64,000 bases of DNA from Chanos chanos (Eukaryota > Chordata > Actinopteri > Gonorynchiformes > Chanidae). A model generated the notes under the pieces. It was not told the origin of the DNA. It saw only the letters and a program-made list of their open reading frames with translations, and did not search any database. The position numbers and the translations under genes are program-made. Below, piece after piece: positions 33,229 to 45,269 of this stretch (position 1 is its first letter; every line of letters begins with the position of its first letter). The stretch spans positions 13,684,957 through 13,748,956 of the forward strand of contig NC_044503.1 of assembly GCF_902362185.1 (NCBI RefSeq). The letters run 5' to 3'.

Positions 33229-34066
33229 TGCGTCATCACTGATCTAACAGAATATTTGCTCTTCTTAGCAGAAACTATGGCAGAATTTTTAAAGTGATTT
33301 AGAATGCAACAGAAATTGTTTGGTGTCTGAGTGGGTTTTTTTCTTTTTTTAATCATGTCTACGTTTGTCATTTGGTCATGGTGATACAAAAAATGATGTC
33401 GAGGAATGATGAGACCTGTTTTTTACCATTACCATTAGACATTGTGGATACAATCTGTGATTAATATGGGTGCATCTAATATCTTAATGTTTATGATCCA
33501 ATCTACAAAAATCACATTTTGTGTGTAAGCTTATTTATAGCTGCTTTGAACTTACATTCTCCAAAAATCTGAAAGACTGAAAGAAATGAAAGATTTGGGT
33601 TATAAAGTTCTTAGTTGCATATTAAAAGCTATAAGTGATTCTCAGAATGCTGGTGTTAGAGTAGTAAACAGAACACAAACCAATTAGAGCACAAGTTGAC
33701 TTGATTTATGGAACTGTAGATCCATGAAGTTTATTCCTACACAGACCACGGTTTCACTAAGAGTTCTGTTCTAATGAGTCGAACACTGCAGTCTCATTTA
33801 ATATATCTTCTGTAACTGACACCAAAAGCACCTCATTAATATATGTTGTGTTGAAGCATTGCTGGACTAATCACTGGTTTAAGAATTACAGCTGCACTCA
33901 GAAAAATGAAAACTGATGTTTGTATGATTAAAGCAAATGAATCAAATAAATAACTTGCAAATACATAACTTGCAGTCGTGAATTTCCATGTATTACTTGA
34001 AATGTTATAGTTGAAAGAGCATAAATAAGCCAATAGTTCAACCAACTAAAATCAGTCACATAAAAT
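33229..34066. other. 3' flank of pepsinogen C
   Basis: The stretch near 33438-33475 (ACATTGTGGATACAATCTGTG..) is the reverse of DNA found 3' of copies A, B and D. This supports inversion of the C block. No other gene is seen. Confidence 0.45.
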
Positions 34067-34281
34067 GGACTTTGCATGTTCTCCCTGTGTGTGTTTCCTC
34101 CAGGAACTCTGGTTTCCTCCCACAGTCCAAAGACATGCAGGTCAGGCAAATTGGAGACACTAAATTACACCCTAAGGAGTGAATGTGTTTGTCTGTGTGT
34201 CTGCCCTGCAATGAATAAGCGACCTGTCCAGGGTGTTTCCCCGTCTCTCGCTCAATGAATGCTGGGATAGCACCCCCTGCT
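34067..34281 (+). mobile_element. 5'-truncated SINE or LINE-derived tail
   Basis: It contains TTGCATGTTCTCCCTGTG, TCCTCCCACAGTCCAAAGAC, TCTGCCCTGCAATG and a GAATGCTGGGATAG end. The same family appears with its tRNA head at 46116-46333. Confidence 0.7.
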
Positions 34282-34452
34282 ACACTAATTAGGATACAAG
34301 GCTTGGGAAATGACCAAGTCAAAATGTCCTTGTCATGACCAAGTCAGACCAAGTAGGTTGTAAATGGTTTCAGTTAAGTCTTCAGTTTTAGCATTTATGC
34401 TAGATTAGATTTATTTGTTAAATACACATAATCCAACTGGATCACTGACAGC

Positions 34453-35620
34453 CAGGGGTGGACAGTAATGAAGTACATTTACTTGAGTACTGTGCTTAAG
34501 TACATTTTTCGAGTATCTGTACTTTACTTGAGTGTTATTTTTTTTTCGGAGACTTTTCTCCACTACATTTGAAAGACAAATATTGTACTTTTCACTGTTG
34601 TACTATAACGGCAGATAAAGATGATAAAGGTTCCTCACCAGAGTACCCATGGCCATATCTTAAGTCCATGTCTGGGATTTTTGAAATCAACTGGTTTTCA
34701 AGCTAATTGCTTCCCGTATGCGTTCGCGCGCTTTGTTCGCCTAGCACTTACAATCATACTCGCCGCAGCAGATATGAGATGTGACTTGAAAATCGCGATT
34801 AATATTGTGAATGTGTGCCGAATCTGGTGACAGAGGCTGACTACAACTGCTACTGTTAACACAGCATGTGAACACGTACGGAAACCAGTTGGCTTGGAAA
34901 CCATTTGGGACATAACACCGGGTCCTGTGTGAATCCACTGCTGACGCATACTAATAGTTAGCTAGCGAAAATGCAGAGTAAACATTACTGACAAAAGTCC
35001 TTTCAGAAATATATGTTTTAATCTTGGCAGATAAACACAGTGCTATTAGTAAGGTCATGCGAAGGCAGTGGATTCATGTAGGACCCGGTCCCAATAAGAC
35101 GAGGGGTGGTGGGGGGGGTCAAGCGGTGATGATGGTCATCCAGCTGTTTCACATTTCAGGCAATGCTATGTAGTAGAAGTAAAATTAACCTAGCCTACAA
35201 CATTATGACGTGTTCATCCTTTTAAGGCCAATCTGAGTTAACCCTAGGGCCTATTTAACTGAAGCTATACACTGTTTTTTAAAGAGGAAGCATTCGATTA
35301 ACCTGTGTCTCTACAGGCTTTGTAGCATATTCCACAAGCTTTTTATTCTACAAGTTCTACAAACAAGTCAGTGCATTCAGTAGGTTGTTTCAGAGTCATT
35401 AGGCTCTGTAAATGCATTGTGGCAACAATACAACAATGCGTTGACATTAAAAAGAAAATGTACTTTTGAATACTTAAGCGTTTTTAAAAGCAAGTACTCC
35501 AGTACTTTAACTCAGGTAAAAAGTGAACTGAACAACTTTTACTTGTATTGGAGTAATATTTAACCAGGAGTGTCTATACTCTGAATCAAGTAATGAAGTT
35601 GTTTACTTTGTCCACCTCTG
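34453..35620. mobile_element. Non-autonomous hAT transposon, 1168 bp, with perfect target duplication
   Basis: It starts CAGGGGTGGACAGTAATG and ends TTTGTCCACCTCTG. The inverted ends are rich in ACTTGAGTACT / AGTACTTTAACTC words. The perfect 8-bp direct flank is CTGACAGC (34445-34452 and 35621-35628). No transposase frame is evident. Confidence 0.85.
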
Positions 35621-35628
35621 CTGACAGC

Positions 35629-36689
35629 TCTAGTAACAAAGTAGCAACACTAAATTAAACTGCATTAACATTACATCAGTAAGTCAAATAAAGCCTTGTA
35701 AAAGGAACTGGAACAACATGGATGAAATTAGTTCTACCTACTCAAATAAATCAAGTTTGTCTAACCTAATCACCTTAAATTGAAGTTACCACAGTAAATT
35801 ACATTCATTTAATCTGTTTTAATTTTATTAAATCAACAAAATTACTTAACTTTGAATGAACATGATTTATTTTTGTGGAAAAACTCTCCACAATTAAATG
35901 AAGTAGATTTAACTTTTTTTTTCTCAGTGTGCTATAGATCCAGTAATAATACTTCAATGAAGATATCTTCCAAGAACTTTAATGGAAAGTATAAATATGG
36001 ACTTCTGTTGGAAATCTTTGTATCTGTGTGTGCATGTTTGTGTGGTTCTATAAACAAAAGATATGTAACAATAATAAGATAAATTACACGGTAATTATAC
36101 AAACTACAAAAGTATACATAGGTGGCCAATAAGGTACAGAAGTATACAATTGATTGCAATCATATGTTCTACTGAATGATAATAATTTAATGAGTTTGCT
36201 CAGCAAAGATGTATGTTAACTGAAATGAAAGATCAGTATATAGATTAAAGATCTAGTAGACCAGTGCTAAGTAACATGAAATATATACACAGTTAAATTG
36301 CTTGCAATGCTACCGAACAGGGGTTTAGGTATACCTTCAACACGAGGCATGCCATAACTTTTGAAAATTATCCATACAATGACTCACTACTGGTTCAATA
36401 ACAAAACTGTGGTATGCATACAATGAACTGACATACATCAATGCCACAATTTGAGCCCTTATTGCAATGCTACAGTATGCTGTCTAGCAGCTGTGTTTGA
36501 ATGGTGCATTTTATATCGATTTATATAAATGATCTGAGAATGAGAATACTGAGTCTGAGAAACAGAATATCAGAGTGCACTGGATAAACTTCCAACCTTT
36601 CATCATATACGTGGCTATATGTCTATTCTGTTATGGATTTATAAATGTGACAATCACCTGTGTCTGTGCCTCTCCTTCTTGATCTTCTT
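35629..36689. other. AT-rich intergenic DNA
   Basis: Nothing coding or repeated was recognised. Confidence 0.4.
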
Positions 36690-37080
36690 ATAAGACCTTC
36701 ACAGACAACACTCTGTATTTTGAGCCACACTGAAAAATCATTTTTCAAGTTACTGTCTTCTACACATGCCAAATTTTTTATACTTGCTCCTTAACGTGTA
36801 GAGCATCAGAATTTGATGACACTGAAGAGTAAGCCTCACACTGCAAACTATATAAAACTGAAATATGTTTAGTTTAGTTTACCTTTTACATATTTATCTT
36901 TACAGTGTCTCAGTGCCAAAGTCAAATCCGACTGTGTTGAAAGGGAAGAATGTCCTCTGCTGGGCTTTAGTTTCTTGTCAGTCTGATAAGAACACACTTA
37001 CAGATGGAAGGATAACCCCTTCACCCCCTCTTTCTAAGCCCTCAGTGTCTGATTCAGGGAGTTTAACTGGCTAAAACAAA
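36690..37080. other. Spacer copy downstream of pepsinogen C (inverted partner of 41690-42060)
   Basis: It contains GACAACACTCTGTATTTTGAGCC, GTAAGCCTCACACTGCAAAC, CTATATAAAACTG and TCAGTCTGATAAGAACACAC. Each appears reversed at 41.7-42.06 kb. Looser matches lie in the spacers beside copies A and B. Confidence 0.5.
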
Positions 37081-38875
37081 AACCAAAAAAGTGGGACTAC
37101 TTGAGGTTGACAGAGAGGGACGGAGCTGCATCAAAGTTAAAGAGCCGTGCATTTGTTTAACTTCAGACAAAATGATAAAGACTGAATTCAGTGAGTCATG
37201 TCACTCAGAATAGTAAATCCAACAATGCTGACATGCATTGTTGTTACCATTTTGGTAACATTCCTGTATGAAAAATGGTAGGTGAAAAATACAAAAATTC
37301 TGCCAATTCACAATTCTATGCTTAGAAAAAGGTCTATGCTTCTTGGAGTTGAAGAATTGAGTCCAATGTCCCTGGATGGTGCAAATGATACTGAATTTAA
37401 GCAGTCACATTTCTACTCAACTTGAAAGAGCAGGTGATTCTACAGCATTTGCATTTTAGTGTGTAGGGAAGCCGCTGCTGGCCCGAAGGCGGTAACCAAT
37501 CTAACGGTCTAAGGTTTAATGCGCGGTTGTCTTATCCCGCATGCTGCTGAGAATGCTCATATGATTGAAATTACGTCTTAACTAATCTGACTGCATTTAT
37601 TATTTATCAGCTAAATTTTATCAAAGTGATATTATTAATGTTATGCCTCTCTGTGAATTTACTACTTATTCGCCAAGGACTTATCTGCGTGTATGCAACC
37701 TGTCGGTAGTCAGTTTAGGGACTAAGGGAATAACCTGTCCAGTATAACTATGTTAGTTTAGTTCAGGGACTCGATGACGACCACTCACTTTAGTTCAGGG
37801 ACTAAGGGAATAACCTGTCCAGTATAACTATGTTAGTTTAGTTCAGGAACTGGAGGACGACCACTCACTTTAGTTTAGAGACTAAAGGAATAACCTTTTC
37901 AGTATAACTAAGCAAGTGATTAGTCGAGCACGGTCTGTAGCTTGTGTGTTTTAGACTATCACCCAACTCTGCCATGATCTAGAATTAATCCTGCTTACTT
38001 GTTGCCTGATACTCAAACTCCTTGTAACAGCTGACATTAGTAACCTCAGAAGAAGTAATACTACAGATTAACAATTTATTATGATGCCAGGAATAAACAT
38101 TACTGCGAAATTACTGTATAAATCCAATGAAATATTTAAACCACAAAACACCAGACCAAATTAGAAATAAAAATATAAAGATTTAATGCAAGTAACAATA
38201 ATACAAGTTAAAAACCAAAAGTCAAAGATTTATCATACCTGGCAGGAGTGACTACACACAAGGATATGTGTGGGAGTTCTGTATACAGAAAAAGCTCAAC
38301 TTTGAGTCTTTCCCTTAAATACCCATCTAGAACAGAGAAGTTACCAGCCAAATAAAAATTTGCATGTATAGTGAATGAACACATCTGAGGACCTCAGGAA
38401 GGAGATGTATAGTCACCTTTTGTGCCCCCTGACTGAAGTAGAGATACTATTCTTTATAAAAAAAAAAAAAATTGTAAAAACCTATCCTAATGTTATACAA
38501 CTGAGACCCTTGTACTCCTCCCACCGAGACTATTAAAATGATAATAAACTCCTATGTGCTGACATTTTCCATTCATTAAATACATTTTACCCCTAAACCC
38601 CAATATGCTGACATCTACCACTGTGACAGCAGGTTGTCTTGTGTCCTGGAAGCAGGGGGAATAGCAAGCAAATGGTAGACAAACACTAGGAGACAGAGTT
38701 AGATTAGAATACACAGTGACTGTTCACAGGTAACACCAGATGTGTATTGCTCACTCCTATGGTTCAACCAGTTCTCAGGAACAAATGGCCTTACAAGTGC
38801 CCTTATTCAGGGGCAAATTTAACCCTGTGAGCAGTTTCCGCATTTGGTGAAGCTTGTCATGTCTACCAATGAAAC
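37081..38875. other. Intergenic DNA with tandem repeat
   Basis: Apart from the 80-bp tandem repeat at 37711-37910, nothing certain. The segment around it could be part of an old LTR-type element, but I see no decisive ends. Confidence 0.35.
37711..37910. repeat. 80-bp tandem repeat, about 2.5 units
   Basis: The words GGACTAAGGGAATAACCTG, CAGTATAACTATGTTAG and GACGACCACTCACTTTAG recur at a period of 80 bases (for example 37741 and 37821). Confidence 0.85.
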
Positions 38876-39800
38876 TCAGCACTGAATGCATGATGCAATT
38901 GCATATAATTTCAGTTTTGACCACAGGGCTTCATTTCCCCTGGGGGTCACGTCTAGCTTTGACTCCATGATGATGGGACTGCTCCAGGAACTATGAGACT
39001 CCTCAACGATGTCCATCTGCTTCATCCATTCCACCTCCTCACTCACTGCCTTCTTCCTCAGCAACACATTGGGGTACCATGGTCACAACCAGCCCTGGCT
39101 TTGCCTGGGTTTTCTGCTCAATGAGGTGATGTGGAGGAGTAAACATTGTAAAATTGATCAAGAAACTCTCATGTGTTGTACCTGCCATGGAGAAGTATTT
39201 TCTCCCATTCTGATCAGATCTCAAGACTGCTGGAGATGGCCAAGGTAGGTGTACATTTCAGTTTTCCATTATCAGGCTGTTGTACGTTCTAGATAATTTC
39301 ACTGACTTGCTACAGGATACTGCAGAGACCTTGCCATTTTGGATCATTCCATGCTGTAGGACTGTAGGACCAACACTTTATTGTTGACCTGTAACTCTCC
39401 TGGCTGAACAGGTCAATTACAGGTATGTTGCTGAGTCTTCTGAGCTGTTGCGATAAGGTCTTGAACTACTGGCATGATACAGTTGATCATATCTCACATT
39501 GTAGTCACATGCTTCACCAGGCTTTGCTGTCGGGATGGTTGCTTTACTTGCAATCTCCAACAGTTCTCAGGTTCTTTGCCCTTAAAACAGTGGGAAAAGT
39601 GGGAGAATCCAGTGGAAGTCCGAAGCTCCTCATGGATAGTGAGACATACGGCAACAGCTGTTGCCAAGCCCATCAATCCATGTTGACCTCTCTCCAGATC
39701 ATATGTTTCAGCGTTTGGTAGAACTAATCCTCCAGGCCATCCATTTGTGTGTGGTAGACTGGGGTGCAGAGATGTGTCATCCTCAGGAGCCAATACAGGT
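38876..39800 (-). mobile_element. Fossil Ty3/Gypsy retrotransposon fragments
   Basis: The stretch 38876-39067 encodes a piece like the start of a Gypsy reverse transcriptase (EEVEWMKQMDIVEESHSSWSS). The stretch 39494-39793 has a weaker integrase-like patch (HPSLPHTNGW). No flanking LTRs were found and the element is broken and old, with its parts apparently rearranged. Confidence 0.5.
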
Positions 39801-41071
39801 TTACGAAGATTAAAATAGTCACCTGCTTGATCACCTCCTTTGGTATTCCTACACCTACACAGCTCACCAGTTGTTGTGCAGTAAGCGTGTGTATTCTGTG
39901 ACCAAATTCAGTGTGCTACCCCTTCTCAACAACAGAGAGCACTAGTGTAGCCGCCTATGCCAGCTCCATATGTTACAAGTGGAACAACTCAGCATTATAG
40001 CAGTTCCTTTAAAGCCTGTGGCTGGGTAATGATCCACAACGCGAAAATATTGGATTAAATCTATTTCAATTTTATTAGATAATAAAAAAAGAATTATATA
40101 TAATTAAAATAATATTTATTATTAAAAGAATTAATAATAAATAAGAAAAAATCAAGAGGAAAAATGAGAATAATAAAAGCCACGACACAGTCACAATAAA
40201 GGATTTAGAAAAAAGTATATACAAATGAAATGGAATGTGAAGAAACATAGCAATCTGTACAGGATCTGATATAATCTGAGACCGAGATAGCGTTCTCATC
40301 CAGATTTATGGAGGATGATTTGTGGAGATGAACCAAACAGTTGAGTCATAAAAGCATTTTTATTATTTACTTACATTTTAAAATGAATATTTATGTTAAC
40401 TAAAATGCATGAAAAAATTACTTGCTGTGTTGCTATATTCACAGGAAATTTATAGACAGCTGACTTTGGTCTGACTTTTGATGGCTGTTAGTTCAACTTC
40501 TTCAAGTTCATCCATCATGACATCCTAATCGATTAACAGAAGAGCTCTTGACTCATGACAAGTTGACCATCCCAGTGCTAGGCTGATGATGGATAAATTG
40601 ACAGTTTTGAGTTGTTCTTGATGCTGAATGCCCTAAATTAAAGCCCTGTGCAGACTGGGAAATTTAAGACTACCCTTAGTCAGAATTCATTACAATTATC
40701 ACTTTGTTTTCACTGTAGAAATACGTCACTCTAATTCGACACCACAATTATATTAATGACCTTATTATTTTTTCTTTTAAAAAAAAGTGACTGTTTTAAT
40801 CCACTCTAGACTGTTTTAATCCACTCAAAATGTATTTGTTAGCATAAACATGTATCTGGCCAAAACATGGGGATGGTCATGGGGAACATGGGGAGAGAAT
40901 GAATGAACAGAATATTTGCAGTTGGAGATTGATTAGAATGTTTTAGCATCTGTTTATATGTCTCCAAGATGACCTCTGGCAACACTGACACTCTTGTAAA
41001 TAGATACTGATCATTATACAGAGTGATGGGTGAGTATGACTGTATTGCAGTCTATGCATATTTAGCTGAGC
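39801..41071. other. AT-rich intergenic DNA
   Basis: No gene is supported. A short direct repeat of GACTGTTTTAATCCACTC lies at about 40789-40827. Confidence 0.4.
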
Positions 41072-41258
41072 ATGGTGCAGAATGTGGAGAATGTCTCAGA
41101 CCAGGCCAGTGAAGTTAATATCTGTTATTGTGTTCCCTGCCGGTTTGAGGAAAAGTACATGGCAGTAGAGGTTGTTAAAGAAATTGTACATTTCATCTAC
41201 ATAGGCAAAGCGCCCAATTTGGAAAATGTGTGCTGTGACCTGCTCTTTGCTTTAAAAG
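41072..41258 (+). pseudogene. SPOP-like BTB-domain fragment
   Basis: It reads AVEVVKEIVHFIYIGKAPNLENV..DLLFAL, close to the SPOP BTB segment EPEVFKEMM.FIYTGKAPNLD...DLLAAA, and ends at an intact GTAAGC donor. No neighbouring SPOP exon was found. It covers the BTB part missing from the copy at 25527-27112 but is on the other strand 14 kb away, so it is a separate relic. Confidence 0.6.
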
Positions 41259-41689
41259 GTAAGCAATTCAAACAATATACTCTAAAACAGAAAGGTGGCT
41301 GCATGTTTTCAGTTTTTAAAATAATGTCATAAATATGATACACTGTTATGAGGAGAGTCAGTGCCGTTTTGTCATCAGTCATCAATATAGCAGTTTTCAG
41401 TCCATTTCTTGGTGGCAAACACTTCTCTTTTCATCTGTCTGTCTCTCTCTTTCTCTCTCTCTCTCTCTCCCTCCCTTTGTCACCAGCTCAACCAAGCTTA
41501 TTAAGTGTCTTTTTAATAAAACTGTTTATCATCTTGATAATGTGTGCAGATGAGTGTATGTATGAGTATGTGCTGAAAGGCTTAGATTATGAAAATCTAA
41601 AGCAAAGACCTTTCTCTCTTTGAAAAAAAAATATATGATGGAATATATGACGGAACTCCAGCTACTTGGGGTTTTTGTTTCAGTCCGTC
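41259..41689. other. Intergenic DNA with a TC microsatellite
   Basis: A pyrimidine TC/CT tract lies at 41437-41475; nothing else was recognised. Confidence 0.5.
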
Positions 41690-42060
41690 AGTCAGACCTT
41701 CTGAGTCAGACATTGTGTGCTTAGAAACACGGGATGACAGGGTTATCCCTCCTTCCATCAGTGTGCTCTTATCAGACTGACAAGAAACCGAAGCCTGAGT
41801 GACGACTTGTTTCCCTTACAACACAGTCTTATTTGAGCTCGCCGTTAAGGGAGTTTAAAAATAGATAGGTAGAAAGGAATTGAACTGAGCCAAATTATAT
41901 ATAGTTTATAGTGTGAGGCTTACTACACAGTGTCTAATGCAAGTTCTAATGTGGCACACAGTAAGGGACAAGGAAAAAAATATGGCATGTGTGGTAGGCT
42001 ATAATTTAAAAAATGATCTTCCAGTGTGGCTAAAAATACAGAGTGCTGTCTATGCTAAAC
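41690..42060. other. Spacer copy beside the pepsinogen relic (inverted relative to 36690-37080)
   Basis: It holds CTGAGTCAGACATTGTG, CTTCCATCAGTGTGCTCTTATCAGA (in part), GTGAGGCTTACTACACAGTG and AAAATACAGAGTGCTGTC. It lies 3' of the relic on the minus strand, as the copy A spacer lies 3' of copy A. Confidence 0.5.
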
Positions 42061-42516
42061 TTTGCTAAACCTGTCTTTTCTTCACAGCATTTGGTATGTT
42101 TTAATTTGTGATTGAGCTCCAGTGTGTAGTATAGATTTATCACCAACAATCTTGCGTCACATCAAAGAGTCCTTTGATCTGTACATCATTATCACTTTGA
42201 CTTGTCTTTCACTGTACTAGGTTGAATATGTGAGAAAAATATGACTCATATGTTTCCCTTATTGACCTTTATTCATTTTCCTTGTCTTTATTCATTCAAT
42301 CAGAGTCCCATTATTCATCTTTGTTGTATTTTACCTGTTCTCTGTTTTCTTGGGTCGAAATCAAAGTCTTCATCCTTTGAATTACTACAGATTTGCATTA
42401 ACAGCCTTACTACGCATCATTTGTCTAAGTAATTACATTGTTTCCATTTTTGAGTAATTGATCACAAATGTATCTAAAAAAATTCATATTCAATTTCCCC
42501 AACAAAATGCAGTACT
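42061..42516. other. Degraded spacer and intron between the spacer copy and the relic exon 3
   Basis: No exon 4-9 remnants were found here, implying that they were deleted. Confidence 0.4.
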
Positions 42517-43028
42517 CATAGCAGGTTTGGCTGGAGCACTAAATGGAGGGCACCCACAAGTTGTAGAACCTAGTGTCAAAGATTACTTTAAAACACTGAG
42601 GTGCAATCATGGCGGAGATGACATTGGTTAGAGATAAAAGAAAAATTTGGATATGTAATGTTATAAGGGAAAGAGTCTGCTGAGGCTTCGTACATCATAG
42701 CATCATCACAGGGAAAGTCACTATATTTTTCATCTCAGCATAGGACAATTTAGCAGTACATAGGGTTTTCATTTGTAAGGAAAAAAAAGGCATTTATTTA
42801 TAGCTTTTCGCTTTATTTGAACAAGTGAAATACTAGATGGCTCATAAGAGTCAAACAGGGGAGTTTTGTTGACCTGCACTAACTCTAACACACTCACATT
42901 AACATCATTGGTCATTGTCCATGCCTGAACTTAACCAATGGCTTGTACAGATAATTCTCCTTTACTCCTCCCACAATGCTTCTCTCGCAGCCTTTTTTCG
43001 GACTGTTTTCCCTTTGATCAGGGGAATC
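42517..43028 (-). pseudogene. Pepsinogen A relic (exons 2 and 3 only)
   Basis: The stretch 42517-42635 matches pepsinogen exon 3, including the VPSIYCSS-type end, but its start is decayed. The stretch 42897-43028 matches exon 2 (IPLIKGKTVR, then LWEE followed by a stop). It has internal small deletions in the FRHNGVEMM region. Exon 1 and exons 4-9 are missing. It is closest in wording to the copy C propeptide (IPLI) but lies on the opposite strand. Confidence 0.8.
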
Positions 43029-44085
43029 CTGCAACTGGAGAGAGAGGTTTTTATTACACTTTTTATTAGCTGGAAACATTCTAGTGTCATACAACTTCAT
43101 CATGGCAGCTCAGAGTCATTCTATGGACCAGAACAGTACCAGAACAGTACTAACGCATTCCAGGACCCGTATCTTTTAAACACACTAGTACCTGAGCTCC
43201 TATCATCAGTATGAAAAGAAAGCAGATTAGATCTGGAGTATACATAATCTGAAGCAATGGCGTTGCTATTTTGTCACAGTTTTGTTGTTATTTAAGCACA
43301 AGGACAAATAGCAGTCTATTAATATGTTCTTTAGGCCTATATCTCTTTAGATAAATCATGAGCACAGGGATTGTTGTACAAGATTAACATATCAAATGTA
43401 AACATCATTGCATAATGTTTACATCTGATATGCACCAACATACACATCCAGTTCCACACTGTGTCTGCTGCTGAAGGTGAAGTTATCCCACATGGAGCTG
43501 AGAAACTAAAATACAGCATACTATGACAGATATCACATTTAAAACATTCTCCTAGTTATCAACAGTGGAAATCTGAATGTGAACATCAGATATAACAGCT
43601 GATATAATAAAAGATATGTCAAAATGTGTTTCTTGCTAACTGATACTTGCAAATGATGCATTTCTTCCATGGTGCAATTTCATAATGATGTTACATACAC
43701 ACTCTCTTGCTATCATATACATTAGCACTATATATGTATATGTATATGCATGCTTTTAACAACTTTTCAGAACTGTTTAGGTGTGTTTTAAAAAAGTTGT
43801 TTATTTCAGATATTCATTAACTTCTGGTCTCCATGAGCTTATAAAAGAAAACATTTCAGGAGACCATATTCCTCATTCTTAATTTTTAACAAAGGCACAA
43901 ATTCCTGTAACCAAATCCAGAGGATGACAACATACACATTTTCACATGGGACCACACATTATTAAGCACCTGTTATAATAATTCTGAGAGGTATGCAAAA
44001 AAAAAAAAAAGAATTTATTCACAACATGAAACTGGTTTCAACTTCCACCTAAGTTATGATACAAAATTTGAAAATTCTCGTTAAA
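43029..44085. other. Intergenic DNA
   Basis: No exon 1 or promoter for the relic could be recognised, and nothing else coding. Confidence 0.4.
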
Positions 44086-44900
44086 TTAAAAACACATCAA
44101 AGCCAAAGTGTACACCTGAGTGTCCTGTTCTAACCCAGTCTTCAAAGCCACAGAGATGTAGCCTCTACGCATATATTGTCTGATGCAGCTGAACTTTCCC
44201 TTGAGAGAAGTCATCATTTCATCTATAGAGTTATGTTCCTTTGGCACTACTTGAACCCAGTTTTCCCCTAACTCATCCAACCATGGGCTAATTTCCAGAG
44301 TTTCTCCTTTTTCCATTCTCCCAAAAAGGCTAGGCTGTTGACAAAATGGATCGATGAAAGCAAAGATTGAAGACAGTTAGGACAAATTATGTTTGCAATG
44401 AGGCTGTAACATGCATCAGTTTCCTAGTGAACCCTGGTACTGGGTGTTATATCTGTATTCAGCTACCTGCCAATCATTTACCTGTTCTCCTTGACAATGG
44501 GTGTCAATAATTTTCCATATATCTGGAGACTGCATTTATTGCTGCTCACCACCACATTGTATAGCCTTTCTGAAGACACAAATCTCTGACTGTACTGTAA
44601 AGGTGGTTGCAATGTATACCTGGAGGGAGCCTCATAATCAACGCATGTAACAGTGGTTTCAGGGCTTAGAAACTCTTTTAAGCCAGCAATACTGAAACTG
44701 ACTCCATTCTGTCTGCACTGTGATGTGCCAGGACAAACTATCCTCCCTGAGCAGTATCCTCGGGTTCTCATTTTAACTTTTGCCCTTGCTTTCACTTTCA
44801 CTTGGATCAGTGCCTTCATTATAATCCCGCTCCTTTGCATCCTCGGTTATGTCATTATTATGACCACTGCAGTTACCAGTCTGACTCATCTGCAAAGGCA
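44086..44900 (-). pseudogene. Unrecognised two-exon coding remnant
   Basis: I do not recognise the family. On the minus strand an open frame (44478-44840) reads CSGRIVCPGTSQCRQNG, then VTCVDYEAPSRYTLQPPL, ending LTPIVKEN at a GTAAAT donor. A CTAG acceptor near 44330 continues in the same phase into LFGRMEKGETLEISPWLD and GENWVQVVPKEH, open to 44086. Upstream, an acidic stretch (NDITEDAKERDYNEGTDPSE) is open in another frame after a TTTGCAG acceptor, which suggests a frameshift. Coding-like composition and matched splice phase argue for a real gene or a recently decayed one. Confidence 0.35.
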
Positions 44901-45269
44901 CTTGTTTGCCCATTGAAAATTGCTTCCAGTTCACCCTGAACTGAATACACTCTTCCTCTCTTGGCTAGCGATGTTCTAAAAAGTGGTTTCCTGTTTAAAT
45001 AAAATGGTATGACACTATGGAGATGTATGTCATATATCCAGACCATTGTAGAATAAGGCTTAATTCCTTTACTGGAATTCTGACTATTTTATTAACAAGA
45101 TTTTGCACAAATTATTTAGTAAAGTGTATTTGAACCTGTTATGACAAATGCAAATAATATCAGTTTTTGAGAGTAAAAATGAGATAATTTGGATAAAATT
45201 ATGATGCAATTCATTTGGCCTAAATTTAAGGTAAGTGGTTAAATGAGGGCCAGAAAAAAGGCTAAACCC
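44901..45269. other. AT-rich intergenic DNA
   Basis: Nothing recognised. Confidence 0.4.

Noticed and set aside
36840-36870. CTATATAAAACTG read as a gene promoter
   Set aside because: No exon follows within a sensible distance. The motif sits in a spacer copy and may be chance.
37440-38460. Possible LTR of a retrovirus-like element around the 80-bp repeat
   Set aside because: No paired ends, target duplication or primer site could be established, so only the tandem repeat is reported.
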